A program made the translations under genes and the position numbers. From positions 8,494,001-8,558,000 of the forward strand of contig OZ020269.1 of NCBI GenBank assembly GCA_963971225.1: 64,000 nt of DNA. The letters run 5' to 3'. Positions 45,676 through 57,615 of the stretch are shown here, piece after piece. Each line of letters opens with the position of its first letter. Positions within the stretch are counted from its first letter, which is position 1. The notes under the pieces were generated by a model, which did no database searches, was not told the origin of the DNA, and was given only the letters and a program-made list of their open reading frames with translations. This stretch comes from Melieria omissa (taxonomy: Eukaryota > Arthropoda > Insecta > Diptera > Ulidiidae).

Positions 45676-46049
45676 GGTATGGAAAACTTGCGGTTTTTCT
45701 AGTGTTAAGTAATATCGGAACAAATTTTTAGGCTATGCTTTTGCCGTTCGTGTAAAGAATTAAAACTAAAGTAATGAAATATCCAAGTTTTGAGGATTTT
45801 TTTTATAACTTTGAAGTCTAATTCAGAGAAATCGGTCCTTGTCTTCGTAAGAACTTCTAAGAAGTGCAGTGTTGCCAAGCCATGGGTCTTTGACTGTAGG
45901 TCCAATGCAATTTAATGCTAGTTACACCATCTTTTGTAAATGCATCCTTACTAATTTGTACCCTCCCCCCCATAAATATAGCCCAACATGGCAAAAAATC
46001 TGCAGACCAGAAGAAGGGATTTTGGGTGCTGAAAAATTCCTTTTCAGCT
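45676..46049. other. Gene-free stretch
   Basis: Short and unremarkable; probably the 5' side of the adjoining LINE fragment near its right end. Confidence 0.35.
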
Positions 46050-46340
46050 TTTTATATGAAGACAAGGAAATTATTCCACGCTCACCTTCTAACTGGCTCC
46101 AGTCCATCTTGCTGCCAATACTGCTCGTCTACACATTTATCTATCAAACACCTTCTTGATGATTGCCCACAGTTTAAGCAAATAAGACTCCATATTTTTA
46201 AAAACATAGTCCCGTTCAACTTATTAAAATTCGCCTCACAAGAGAAGACATAGAAATTATTTCAACATATTTGAGTCAAACTGGATTAAAGAAATAAATT
46301 AAAATTAAAAAAATTAAATAAATTAATTAAATAAATATAA
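46050..46340 (+). pseudogene. Jockey-like LINE C-terminal remnant with A/T-rich tail
   Basis: The frame reads HLLTGSSPSCCQYC, then HLSIKHLLDDCPQFKQIRLHIF, and, after a frame change, LTREDIEIISTYLSQTGLKK and a stop. This C-x2-C-x7-H-x4-C cluster followed by a short helical end is typical of jockey-like ORF2 termini. An AT-rich tail (46295-46345) follows. Only the last roughly 100 residues remain. Confidence 0.65.
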
Positions 46341-46342
46341 TA

Positions 46343-46640
46343 AATCTTGGCCGGCCTCGATAGTCCAGCGGGTAACGCGCTCGCTTCTCATACCTAAGGC
46401 CCCAGGCTCGGGCTAGTAAAACGCTCATCTACTTCTATCGCTATCCACATAAAGCAGATGAGAATTACAAGAATCGCACAAGTGCGCTCTTGGCAGGCAA
46501 TGGTAAAATCTCCAAGTGTGAAAGAAAAACTGCCAATCGCCGTTCGGATTCGGTGTTAAACTGTAGGCCCCCTCCCTCCCTTTCCCCATCCGTTTGAAAT
46601 GTGTGTTGTATGTATCACATGTTGGAAAAAACAGTGTTGC
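46343..46640 (+). repeat. tRNA-like SINE candidate
   Basis: CTCGATAGTCCAGCGGGTAAC resembles a tRNA A-box region, followed by a weak B-box (CCCAGGCTCGGGC). The downstream part contains GCCGTTCGGATTCGGTGTTA and CTGTAGGCCCCCTCCC, which I recall as part of an abundant tephritid repeat. No functional tRNA fold. Confidence 0.4.
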
Positions 46641-48720
46641 ATACAAATTTCAAACGGGTGGAATCTGTGGTGTCACAACGGGTCATATAGGCCAAATAAT
46701 AAATCATTATCTCCAATCATTGCTACATGTACAACCATTTAATATACTCACGTTTGCGTTAACATAATTTTACTTGCAAATAACACTTAAAGATTAATTA
46801 ATCTTATTTTATAACAGCCGAAGGTCCTGGCAGCCAGTGCTCTTCGCTTTTCGTAAAAAAATAATTCTATTATTTTTCCACGCTTCAAAATAAATAAATA
46901 AATATTCCAAATGAAGTCTTAGACGAAATGGCTAAATATAAGCAAGTTAAGTTTTCAAGTTTTGTTTTCTAAAACATTATATTTATTGAATCAATGCCGT
47001 TTTCCCGAACTTATACCAAATACACATTTTTTTATATTCAATTTATTAAAAAAAATGTATAAATCTAGCTTCATGCAATTAATTAAAAATGATTTGTTTT
47101 CCAATCAGTTGTTACGAGGAAATGTTTGCAATTTTACAGATGAAAAATCAATCAAACTCCTCTCCATGACTAACTCCTCTCTCTGGCTCCGCTGCTGCTG
47201 CAGGTTACGAACAATCAAAATTATTAATAATAGCCCAAACAAGAAGAAGAGCACACAACATGTACTTGAAACCGATGTCGAATAATTGCTTCAAAGAGTA
47301 TTTTTAATTTTCCACCAATATGCCACATTGAAATTCCAAACGCGAAAACTCACAATTCCGCTAACCACAACCGACCATCGCATCGACCATCGAACTTTTA
47401 TGGGCTAAACTTTGCTAAATTGTTGTATTGCACAATAAACGCGCAAACTTTTAACAACAATTTGGAGAAACGCAAAAAAAAAACAATAACAACAATAACA
47501 AAGAACGGCAATTTGCGCCATCAGCGGAATCAGTGCAAAGCGCCAGCCACAAAAACCGAATACCGAGCGAGACGAACAGTGGGTGGCGCGCGACTATTCG
47601 GCCGCTGCTGCTGCCATGGCCGATGTTGTTTACTGATCCGAATTGGGTGCGTGTTGTTGCCGATGTTGTTGGCGAAAGCGGAGTAATTACACCACAAAAC
47701 AAATTTGATTGTGCGATAATTAACTTTTATTGCAATTATTGATTTTCACTTTTGTATTGCGAATTTGCTGTTGCTATTATTGTTGTTGTTGTTGCTGTTG
47801 CTGTTCTTGTTCGTGTTGCAGTTAAAGTAGTTTGTGTTGTTATTGTTGTTGTTGTTTATGTTGCCGGCATATCATTAAGCTTTGCACTTGGCGTGATTTT
47901 AACACGAGCCGTGCGGAAATCGCTGCACGGTTGAGGCGGAGAGGGTCGGCAGTAAGAACTTTATTGTTGCGCGCGCACTGCGTGGGCAAAGTTAATTGTT
48001 CTTGGTTGTTGTTGTTTTTGCCTTATATATTTGCGTTGCAATACAACCGCGCCGCGAGGTTGTTGGCTTCTTTGTGTTGTAGCTACAGCAACAACGGCCA
48101 CACACTTCAACACAGACCGCTGCAGTTCAATCACTCATTCGATCAGTTGGCCAGGCACTCACACACACATACATACATGTACTCGCCGTGTAACTTTCAT
48201 GCCACCAATTTGCGCAATCAACTCTCTTGCTGTTGTCCATGTTGCTGTTGTTGTTGTTGTTAGTGATACAAGTTGCTGTTGCTGTGTGGGTGGCGCATTC
48301 GATTGATTGCGGTTGCCACGAGTTGCGCTAAAATCGGTTTTGAATTCGTGTCGTTGCGGCCAGCAGCGATGTACGCGTTGCCACAGTTGCTTTGCATATA
48401 TGTGTGTGTGTGTTTGTATTTGTATCGACTGGTCATTAGGCTGTTAAATCGTTTGGTTCAAATTGATGAAAGTTTTTAAACAAACTTTAAAAGCGTCCAT
48501 CGCTTTCGATTGATGTCCGACATTTAAATAAATATTTGAGTCAAAATATTAATAACGAAGGTAAACTGAACTTTTTTGAATTGATACAAAAACATTAAAA
48601 CAAAATTCATTTAAAATTAATAAAAAATACATAAGTAGACTTGAAAAATAATTCGTTTAAAATTACATCAATTATCGAATTGTGGAATGGAAGTTTTTCC
48701 ATGGAAAATTCATTTACTCT
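46641..48720. other. Gene-free stretch
   Basis: Contains GTT/GTTGCT trinucleotide runs (47765-47860, 48010-48020, 48225-48260), CA at 48160-48180 and GT at 48400-48415. GC-richer around 47520-47680. Could include a promoter or non-coding exon, but no coding exon can be supported. Confidence 0.4.
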
Positions 48721-48732
48721 TAGTGAGAGCAG

Positions 48733-50308
48733 AAGTGAAACGGAAGTGGTCCTCTTTACGAGGAAGTACAAGCCACCTTCCATACCCCTTCTAAAACTTA
48801 ACAACACAGCAATCCCATATAAGAATGAGGCTAAATTCTTAGGAGTCATTCTTGACAGGAAATTAAGTTGGAAACCAAATATCCTCCATAGGGTTGAAAA
48901 GGCAAGGGTTGCCTTATACACCTGCAAGAAGGCACTGGGTAAAACCTGGGGTCTAAGACCAAATCTAACATACTGGGTCTACACCGCCGTAGTTCGGCCT
49001 ATCCTAACGTATGGGTGTTTGGTTTGGTGGGAAGCTTTAGAAAAAGTCACACTTCTCCAACACCTTCAGAAAGTTCAAAGGGCAGCCTGTGTCATCATCT
49101 CAGGCGCTCTAAGAACTACCCCAACCTCAGCCTTAGAAGCTTTACTTCACCTCATCCCACTAGACCTCCATTGCAAAAAGTCGGCGGCAATTACAAGCCG
49201 AAGACTTCGTGCTTTCGGCCATTGGTCGGAATCAAATACGGGTCATAGCAGGATTCTCTCTCTCTTAGGACAAACTGGAGAACTCGATTACTCTCCTCCT
49301 CAACTTCTCTTCAACAAGAAGTTCCTCTGTACCATCCCAGATAGAAGCAGCTGGGAGGACGGATCAACACCACTAACAGGTAGCTCATGTCAGGTCTTCA
49401 CCGATGGCTCCGAGCTAAATGGAGCGGTCGGCGGAGGCGTCTTTTCGGACTCATTGTGTATAGACTACTCCTTTAGACTACCGGACCACTGTAGTGTGTT
49501 CCAGGCAGAAGTGACGGCCATTGAAGCCGCCCTGAAGCTGGTCAACGAGCGCAACATCTCAGTACGAGATGTTAGCATACTCTCTGACAGCCAAGCGGCT
49601 ATCAGGGCCCTAGGGTCTCATGTCCTAACATCAAAAACAGTGATCAGCTGCCGCAGATCTCTCGACGAGATGGCTGAGCAGCTTAACATACACCTATTAT
49701 GGGTCCCAGGTCACAGAGACATCCCGGGGAACTGTAGGGCGGACGAACTGGCCAGACTAGGCACAACCAAAGGGCTATCCGCAGAATTTGCTGGCTTGGG
49801 TGTCCCGCTAAGCACTTGCAAGCTGATGCTAGAGGAGGCCGTGACTAAAGCCGCCAACATCGCCTGGGCGGCCTCGGAGACAGGCAAGACATCGCAACAA
49901 ATCTGGCCAAAGTTGGACTGGATGCGCACCAGAAGTCTGCTAAACCTCAAAAGGGGCGCGCTCAGGGCTGTTGTTGGGGTAATCACTGGGCACTGCATCC
50001 TCGGTGGCCACGCAAGAAGGCTAGGGCTGGGCCATCTAGCCAACGATTTCTGCCGTAGCTGCAGAGACGTAGAAGAGGAAGAAACCATTCTACACTTCCT
50101 TTGCACCTGTCCTGCTCTTTGCAGGACTCGCAAAAAACACTTAGGTTTTTACTACACCGCCAACATAGCCGATATATCAAATGTCGACACCAAAGGCCTA
50201 ATATGCTTCATTAACTGTTCAGGTTGGTTTGAGACCTACTACGTTGAAGGGGATAACGATCCAGTGGCATCACAATGGGCCTATTTTGGCCTACGTGCGC
50301 TCTCGTAA
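48733..50308 (+). CDS. LINE ORF2 3' part: RT thumb, RNase H and zinc knuckle, uninterrupted
   Basis: The frame is open from the element's truncation point to TAA at 50306-50308, about 525 codons of element origin; the upstream ATG at 48641 lies in flanking DNA. It starts in the RT thumb (TEVVLFTRKYK, FLGVILDRKLSW, YTAVVRPILTYGCLVWW). Next is RNase H with all four acidic residues (FTDGSELNG, FQAEVTAIEAAL, ILSDSQAAIRAL, WVPGHRDIPGNCRADELA). Last is a C-terminal zinc cluster (FCRSCRDVEEEETILHFLCTC). The polymerase fingers and palm with YADD are missing, so it cannot retrotranspose alone. The absence of stops over 1.5 kb indicates a young insertion. Confidence 0.88.
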
Positions 50309-50334
50309 GGGCTGCCACATCTACCTACCTACCC
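48733..50334 (+). mobile_element. 5'-truncated RNase H-bearing LINE, 1.6 kb, with target duplication
   Basis: Flanked by a perfect 12-bp duplication TAGTGAGAGCAG (48721-48732, 50335-50346). Begins within ORF2 and ends just 26 bp after the stop codon in CTACCTACCTACC. The short tandem 3' tail instead of poly(A), together with RNase H, suggests the LOA/I group. Confidence 0.92.
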
Positions 50335-50346
50335 TAGTGAGAGCAG

Positions 50347-50542
50347 CCAGAAATTGTTTCTTTATTTAGAGTTAATTAATTTGGGGAAGAGTCTTGTGGA
50401 TGCCCTATGCTCCAGAGAGGAGTGAACGAGAAAAACAAATTAAGTGAGGATTTGAACCCATTACCCACTGATGATGGTTCATTGTACTGGTCACTGAATG
50501 TAGAATTATTTGGTAATATCGACCAATGGTAAAATGTGAATT
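50347..50542. repeat. tRNA-like sequence on the minus strand
   Basis: The minus strand of 50447-50460 reads TGGGTTCAAATCCTC, a good B-box, and its neighbourhood resembles the tRNA-like sequences at 57541 and 59399. No convincing A-box or cloverleaf. Confidence 0.3.
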
Positions 50543-50936
50543 AAAGAAAAGGATAGAGGAAAAGAAAAGGAAAGAAAAGGAAAAAAAGGAAAGAAAAGGA
50601 AAGGAAAGGCAAGAAAAGGAAAGGAAAGAAAAGAAAAGCAACGGAAAGGAAAGGAAAGAAAAGGAAAGAAAATGAAAGGAAAGAAAAGAAATGAAAAGAA
50701 AAGAAAAGGAAGGGAAAGAAAAGGAAAGAAAAGCAAAGAAAATAAATAAAAGAAAGGGAAAGAAAAGAAAAGGAAAGAAAAGGAAAGGAAAGAAAAGGAA
50801 AGGAAAGAAAAAAAGGAAAGTAAAGAAAAGGAAAGGAAAGAAAAGGAAAGAAAAGTAAAGAAAAGGAAAGAAAATGAAAGAAAAGAAAAGAAAAGGAAAG
50901 AAAAGAAAAGAGAATACAAGAAAAGAAAATAAAGAA
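50543..50936. repeat. Polypurine tract of AAAGG/AAAAG units, about 390 bp
   Basis: The plus strand is almost pure A/G (GGAAAGAAAAGGAAAG-like units) with rare T or C. Long homopurine mirror-like runs can form triplex (H-DNA) structures. The Phe/Ser-rich open frames on the minus strand are translation artefacts of this tract. Confidence 0.95.
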
Positions 50937-51637
50937 TTCGTTTCTTTTCCTTTTTCTTCTGGAAAAGAAAGATAGGTACAAAGATTCGTCGTACTACCGA
51001 CTAAGTTCATCAGTCCTCACTGACATTCAAAACCTGTTAGAAATACAGCACAGAAGTAGCAATGGATATCAAGTCAAACACTGTCCGTATTTGGACACGA
51101 ATATCCCCTTGTTGGTTCTCAATCATTTCTTTGGGGGCTTGACAACCTTTAAAGTTTCATTTTTTGCATTTAAATTTGGATTTTTTTTTGGATGAGCAGA
51201 AAGCAAGCAGAGTGGCAACACTGTCGACTGTCGACCGGGATCGAGAGACTCTACTAATAATTTTGAAAGGCGCTTGTGACTCCAGTTGGGCTTTGATGCA
51301 TAAAATGGACGCAGATCAACTCACGCAATGGACGCATTCACAAAATAGGTATATAGATTATTTTGAAACTTTAGTCTAAAAAGATATGAAAACTTTGGAA
51401 AGTACTTTAAACTTTGAACCTCCCAACAATTTTATATGCATCTTTTTTTTTCTCTATCATCTTTCATCTATCCTACAGATACAGGACAACTTTATTTTCT
51501 GACTAAATATTTTTTAAATTAATTTACTGTTTGTAAATAGTTACAGAAATATATAAATTTTTTTGGCCGATGAAGTAAGCTAGATGAGCCCAGCGCCTTT
51601 GAAATGCGGTTCTAAGGTGCCTTTTTTGCAAACGTAT
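50937..51637. other. Gene-free stretch
   Basis: No exon or repeat recognised. The frame at 51164-51379 has mixed composition but no known family. Confidence 0.35.
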
Positions 51638-52025
51638 TGTTACGAATACTAGTTCTAGTGGGCTGGTACGTATCTCTGGATTGTGCAATTTTAAATTAAA
51701 AAAAAACACCCAATTTATCAAACGCAGTTTCCTGTCTTTACACTTAATTATTTGCTTAATTACTCCGTGTGGCACCTTCACTTGCCTAAACCAAGACTGA
51801 CTCGCTGCGCCGTACCCGGCTGCTTTTTATACCTGTCCGGTTATCGCGCAGATCGTTCTTGCACATTCAAATTGGACTAGTTTCCATTATTATCGCGGGC
51901 CATCATTGCCAGATCGAATTGTAGCAATTCGCTGTACTTTAAAGTGCGTGCCTAAAAGTATGCCCGTAAAAGCATTGCACAGCGACCGGCTGCTTTGTAC
52001 AGCGCCAGATTGTCTTATCGTTACA
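51638..52025. mobile_element. Solo LTR, 388 bp (family A, copy 1)
   Basis: Begins TGTTACGA and ends TCGTTACA (short inverted ends, TG...CA), flanked by a 4-bp duplication GTAT (51634-51637, 52026-52029). It contains TAAAGTGCGTGCCTAAAAGT, also found in the second copy at 63096-63476. No internal region is present, so it is a recombination-derived solo LTR. The 4-bp duplication fits Ty3/gypsy elements. Confidence 0.9.
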
Positions 52026-52708
52026 GTATGAGATGGAAAATCTTCATGGAAGCTGGTAGATCCGTTTCTACCAGCCTGTGGAAGTTTTAAAAGCCAAAAA
52101 CCTCGTGTTCAGGGATTTGACGAAGCGGCCCACATTAAGTTACTCAAAAGACCAAGCATGACTTGTTTCTAGGGATTCTTTAATCTATACTAATTTAAGT
52201 GGAAAACCATTTATCATGAAAATATTGGTCCAGAAAACATTTAGACACACACATCTATAGAGAAAATCATTTAACTTCTTACTTTTTAGTTTATATGCAA
52301 GAAATACATAAAATTAATTCTTAAGTGCTTGTCCAAAGCATCAAACAGAAAATTACATGGTTTCCGTTTAGTACGAATTGTATTTCACATTTTATCAACA
52401 GCAACAACACAATCATTATTACCACAAGTCCATGTAAGCTTTTAGTGGCAACAACGGCCATCGTAAACTTTATCTAATCCATAGTTAAGCTGTCAAATCT
52501 GCCAAATGATAATGTTGCCTCCCATGCGACGCAGAATTATGCATTAACCTTAGGCAACTGAAAAACAAAACAAAAATTCAAATAAATAAATGTCCCAATG
52601 CGTCGCAGCACGCACACTCGACGCGTGCGCCCATTGATACTATTGTTGTTGTTTTTGTAGTTGTTGGGCCAAGATTTATGCCCGAAACAGTGGCAAAGTG
52701 TAAATTTA
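52026..52708. other. Gene-free stretch
   Basis: Ordinary AT-rich intergenic DNA; a GTT run near 52640-52665. Confidence 0.35.
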
Positions 52709-53612
52709 CAGGGCTATTCTGGCAACTATCTTTCAACTCACCTCAATCTTTCGAAGTACAAAAATCTTTCGAAAGACAATTTGCTATTCTAGCAACTATC
52801 TTGAAAGCTTTTTTCCGTAACATGAAAGACAGTTTGAAAGATGTGCTCTTGGGGTCGTCTTTCAGGTTGCAAAAAGTACGTGCGTTGTGTTTGTGTTATG
52901 AAAAGAAACGGTATACGTATATAATATAATATATATGGACATATTTTATAAAAGAATGCAATTACTTTTTTAATTTTTACTTCAGCTTGATTTCTTCAGC
53001 CATTGATTGAAATTTTTGAAACTGCGTTTGAATTTTTCATTTCACGACGGACGGTTCGTTTGCCAACAGTATTGCCAGCATCGAACAGAGCACTTGGTTT
53101 ACAAATGTGAGATTTTTATGAAGGATGATAGAAAACGTAAAAATACACCAATTAACAGCAAAAGTACATAATATAAATTGACCGAAAGTGTTTGTCTTCA
53201 TGTGCTGTTCATTGCCTTAAGGTTAAATCTGACAACATCATTAACATCACATAAAAAATAAATCAATTAATTTGAATTCATATTTTTACACCAGTTCTTG
53301 TCTTTTCTAAAAAGAAATACGTAACTGCAAAATAATCCTGATGAACACATCTGTAATTAAAAAGAAAATCATAACGAAAATTGGAAAAATAATTTTCTTT
53401 CATCATTGCAAAAATGCTTCAAATTTCACAGAAAAAGAGTTGGCTGGCAATGCTGTTCGCCGAAAACAGCTTTTCAACTCGAGTGTTGAATTTTAGAGCT
53501 TTTTCCGAAAGATTTTTTCGTTGGAATAGCCAAAATCTTTCATTCAGTCTTTCAAACTATCTTTCAATAATCTTTTGAAAGTGTTTTAACAGTCTTTGCC
53601 AGAATAGCCCTG
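52709..53612. mobile_element. Harbinger-type MITE, 904 bp
   Basis: The ends CAGGGCTATTCTGGCAA and their complement, flanked by a 3-bp TTA duplication (52706-52708, 53613-53615), the preferred PIF/Harbinger target. Sub-terminal DNA repeats ATCTTTC and CTTTCAA motifs on both sides (GCTATTCTAGCAACTATCTT near 52783 repeats the end sequence). No transposase. Confidence 0.85.
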
Positions 53613-54773
53613 TTAATGTTGAAAACTACACAGAATTACGCCAGATAAAAGTAACAACATAGCGGCCAACAAATGAAGGGAAACATGTGCCGCGTGGCAA
53701 TGTGGCATGTGGCAAATATGTTGTGCGCCCAACAAGCAACAATAACGACAACAAATAATTAAAGACACGCAAATGGCGACAGCACGGAATTGGAGCAGCA
53801 CGCAAAAAGCGCGCCGCCGGAAGTATTCAAAACAAGTGCGCAGGTGCGGTTGGGGGCAAGGGGCCGAGGGGCCGCGGCGGTCCGTTGGCCAAAATTGTGT
53901 ACATCCTAATCGGCTTATCGTAATTACCACAAGATTAACTTGAGTAAAAGCAACTAAAAATAAATGGCGCACTGATAAAGGCGGCAGACGGCCGGCTGGC
54001 TGAGTGACCAGCGGACGGCGCCTGTGACGTCGACAACGAAAGTGCTCAACGTGATGACTGATGAAATGCCGAAATGACTAATGAATGCGCTGAAATGCCG
54101 TACGAACTAACGCACCAAACGCACAAAAGTGGGACGAACAACGAGTCAAGTCGAAAACTTTTTGTTTTGCTTTTTCGCTTCAGCGACAAAAACAAAACAA
54201 TGTGAAAATAATTACGAATGTTGCGTAAATGTGCGGTGGGTTGCGGTGGTTGTGTTGTTGTTGTTCTTGTGCGTTGTGTAGTATTCATTTGTAGGAAAAG
54301 CAATGGGCGTGGCAATAAGCAGAAAGTTAGTTGAGTTCGTTTTTGACTAAAAGTTGCGTGCAATTAATTAAAAGCACGAAATATGAGTGTCGGATTTAGT
54401 GGAGTTGCTGTGGCAAGCAAAAGTGGTGGAAGGGTGGCAGGGTGAGTAGTTGATGTAGGTGGGGCTGAGGTTGTTTGTTCTGTGGGTTAGTGTATCAGAG
54501 AATATGAAAAATGGCAGTTTTGTGCACGCCATCATTCATATTGGAGTTTCCTGATATTTTCGTAGGTAGGGAAAACAACCTAACCTCAAAAGTTTCTGCT
54601 GTTTCTCGACCTAACCTCAACTACAGCAACGAGGTCAGTTGAAAAGTAGTTTTAGGAGTTTGGGGAAAAATATAAAGGTAGAAGTGGCTTCGCCGTAAGC
54701 CACCTGCAGCATTGTCAGACAAACCAAGCTGTCATTAAACAAGAAGCGACTCAGACAGTTATTGAACTTGGGT
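53613..54773. other. Gene-free stretch
   Basis: A GC-rich patch at 53800-53890 and GTT run near 54255. No exon supported. Confidence 0.35.
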
Positions 54774-55337
54774 CGAAACTTTAATAGTCGAGTGGTTTTG
54801 TGCGGGGAACTGCTTAATGAGGGGAGACACTGAAAGATTGAGGTTGCTGTACAATGACTTCTGTCATGGTTGTCCCTTCAAAGACGGAGATGCCCCTGGC
54901 CAGAAAGAGACTACAACTCCGAGACTTCTTCGTTTTACTACACCAACTGAATGAACTTTAACTGCAGATATCAGGGAGATAGCGTGGTTCATGTTGGAAT
55001 CCTCGTAGTTCCCAGCACCCTTAGAGGGAAGCTGCCCCATCCCAACGTTACATCACAAAGAATAGGCCGCAATTTCAATAGTTGAGTGGTTTTTGTGCGG
55101 GACACTTCCTGATGAGGGGAGCCACTAAAAGATTGGAGCTGCCGCTGTAGTGGTTGTCGGTTCAAGAGGATGAAGGCTTTATGTGCCTACGCCCTCCCTT
55201 TCCAGAACAAGACTAAACTCCTAGGTTTTCCGTTTTAATAAATCAACTTGCAACTGCAGGTATCATGGAATATTTGGAGTTCTCAGAACTCTTAAGGGGA
55301 AACTTCGCCATCCCAACGTTACTTCACAAGAAATCAT
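54774..55337 (+). repeat. Tandem duplication of a roughly 280-bp unit
   Basis: Copy A (54774-55062) and copy B (55067-55337) share, in order, GAGTGGTTTTGTGCGGG, TGATGAGGGGAG-CACT, GAACTCC/AACTCC, CAACTGCAGGTATCA, CCATCCCAACGTTAC and TTCACAA segments, with divergence and small indels. Confidence 0.78.
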
Positions 55338-57540
55338 TCCTTTGTGCTTAAGTGGCTCCTTCAGTTGGAGGTTGTTACTTTAGCCTAACATAGACATAGG
55401 TCAGTAAGGTCCATTACGGTGTCAATGAATTTATTTCGAATTTTCGGTGTGGGCCATCCGATCGTAGTGAACAGAGGCGAGGTGGTTTATGACTAGAAAA
55501 AGGTGAGTAAAAAAGTAAAAAAGGCGAAAAGGTAAAAAAGGCGACAGAAGAAGACTGACGAAGAAGACAGACAGACTAGTTTAACTCGTTGTGATACCAC
55601 AGGACTTGGTCCTACTTAAACATAAGGGACATGTCATGTCTAGAAGAAATTAAAGAAAACTGGCATCCGGATGGAGTAAACGAGAAGATGCCTTACGACC
55701 ACGAGATCTTTTCCTAAGAAGGAAATAGATTCTTCCTCCTAAGAAGTAGAAAGGAATTGATCCCCTGTCAGCTAGAATGGTGATATAGTAGGTAAGTAGG
55801 TGATATGTAGGTAAAAGAGGCAGCCGCAGCCGTTGACAACTAGGGTCTCACATAGGCTAGTTTAGCCCAATGTGGTACCTCAGGACTTAGTCCTACTAGG
55901 ATTCAAACCAACTGGAACCAAGTCATTCCTGAACCAACGCAATGCCTCGCATTAATAGGGGTCATCCTCTGCGCGTTTGTTCGAGTCAAAAAACTCGAAT
56001 TGGTCTTTAGCATTTCTGCATAGTGGAAACAGTTTGGTTTTACTTTTTCGACTCTTCAACTTCTGTAGAAGTTGTTGACTTGGTGACGTAAACCAAATCT
56101 TCTACCAGGGATACAGTGTCTACAGAAGTGCTCCTGTGCATGTGTCCTTTTGAGATCCAGTAGACTTTCTGTTTGTCTTTACTTTATATGTGGTCAGATT
56201 TGTTTCGCTGTGTGCACTATATCGTTTAAAGAAAAAGTTGTGAGTAACTCATTTAAGGAATTGGAAACGTTTTAACTATCCAAAATCTTTTAATATCAAA
56301 TTAAAAAATACAGTATCCTTGTAGCAAATCTGAAGCTAAGTGGATTTCTCTGATCTCAGTCTGGGAGACACTGCAGTGATCTGGTAGACGGAGCTTAAGG
56401 TTCAGCTTAAGTTTTTCTGAGTAGATACCACAGCCTTCCCTGCTCAACAACTTGAACAGATATCACTACTTCTCAGACAGACACAGTTATCCAGTTCTCA
56501 TTTGGCTGTGCTATAATTTTTATGCATCAGAAAATGTTAAGAAATCATTTCGTGTTCCCAGCTTCAAAAAATTATCCCAATCTATAGCTTTGTTTGATTT
56601 TTATTGGTGTTGCGAAGTGTGCGCAGTGTTGTTGCTTTTGGGCGGCCTGCAGCTGCTCGATGTGTTCTGATATCACACATACAAAAACGACACAAGTGTT
56701 GAAAATTTTTATAGAAAACCTTGCAGCGCGCTGCGTTTCATTGCCCACATCCTGCATCCTGGCAAGTGCAGCGCTTACGGTGTGGGCGAGCGAGTGCATG
56801 TGGCATGTCGACAGGGTCGTTGTGCGCAACGGCGTGTGGCGCACTCATGTGTTGCATTTGACATGAGACATGAATAATGTCGCCGCCGTAAGCGTTGGCC
56901 AATGCAGCGCTGTTGCTGTCAATGCTGCGCTTGCTTGATGCATAAAATATAGAAAACATGTTTAGGTGAGGAAAACAGTTTTATTTTTGTTTTTATAAAA
57001 AGTTTCATTAGAAAAAATAATGCTCTCGTTTCCTTTGAACCGTTAAATAAAGCAGTAAATATTTTACAACACCTGCAGTAACAAAAAGTGTGGAAGCATA
57101 AATGTATGGAAAGTGCATGTTACCAGTTGAGAACAAGTGAAACAGGTGGCAACACTGCATTGGAAGTGTGTTAAAAAACATTTGTATGCAAATCGCCTTT
57201 CATGCAAACTATTGCACAGTTTTTGAGTCGGCGATGTGAAGTGCTCGCCTGCTGTTTGCAACAAGAATATTTGCCAATACGGAGTAGCGGAAGTGTGGCA
57301 CTCAAACAAAACGATGCAATTTTCCATTGATGACAGCAAATATGTAAATAAACAGAATAGCATCGAAAACATGGAGAAGCAATGGGGAAAAGGTTGAAAA
57401 ATCGTAGTGAGAATGTGTTTTAAAAAAAACTAAAAAATTCGTTGTCAGTACAACGAATTGTTGTCATTGGAATGGAATGGAATTGGATTGATAGGTAAAT
57501 GAATGATTGAAAATTATTTGTAGGAGTTGTAAAATACTAA
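55338..57540. other. Gene-free stretch
   Basis: Includes a diverged direct repeat with GGACTTGGTCCTACT at about 55598 and GGACTTAGTCCTACT at about 55885, each following TAGTTTA and a tgtgata-cc/tgtggtacc motif. No coding exon recognised. Confidence 0.35.
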
Positions 57541-57615
57541 CAAACCTGGTTGAATGGTTTGTGTTTTGATTCAGAGTTCAGAGGGTTACGAGTTCGAATC
57601 CTCACTCGAACAAAA
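57541..57615 (+). repeat. tRNA-like (SINE-type) sequence
   Basis: B-box GAGTTCGAATCC at 57590-57601, preceded by TTCAGAGGGTTACG. The block TTCAGAGGGTT...CG..GTT.GA.TC is shared with 59399-59475, so both are copies of one repeat. No A-box can be supported here and no cloverleaf. Confidence 0.45.

Noticed and set aside
50405..51010. Three overlapping minus-strand frames of 137-201 codons, Phe/Ser-rich
   Set aside because: Direct translation of the polypurine tract; no conserved domain or proper start context.
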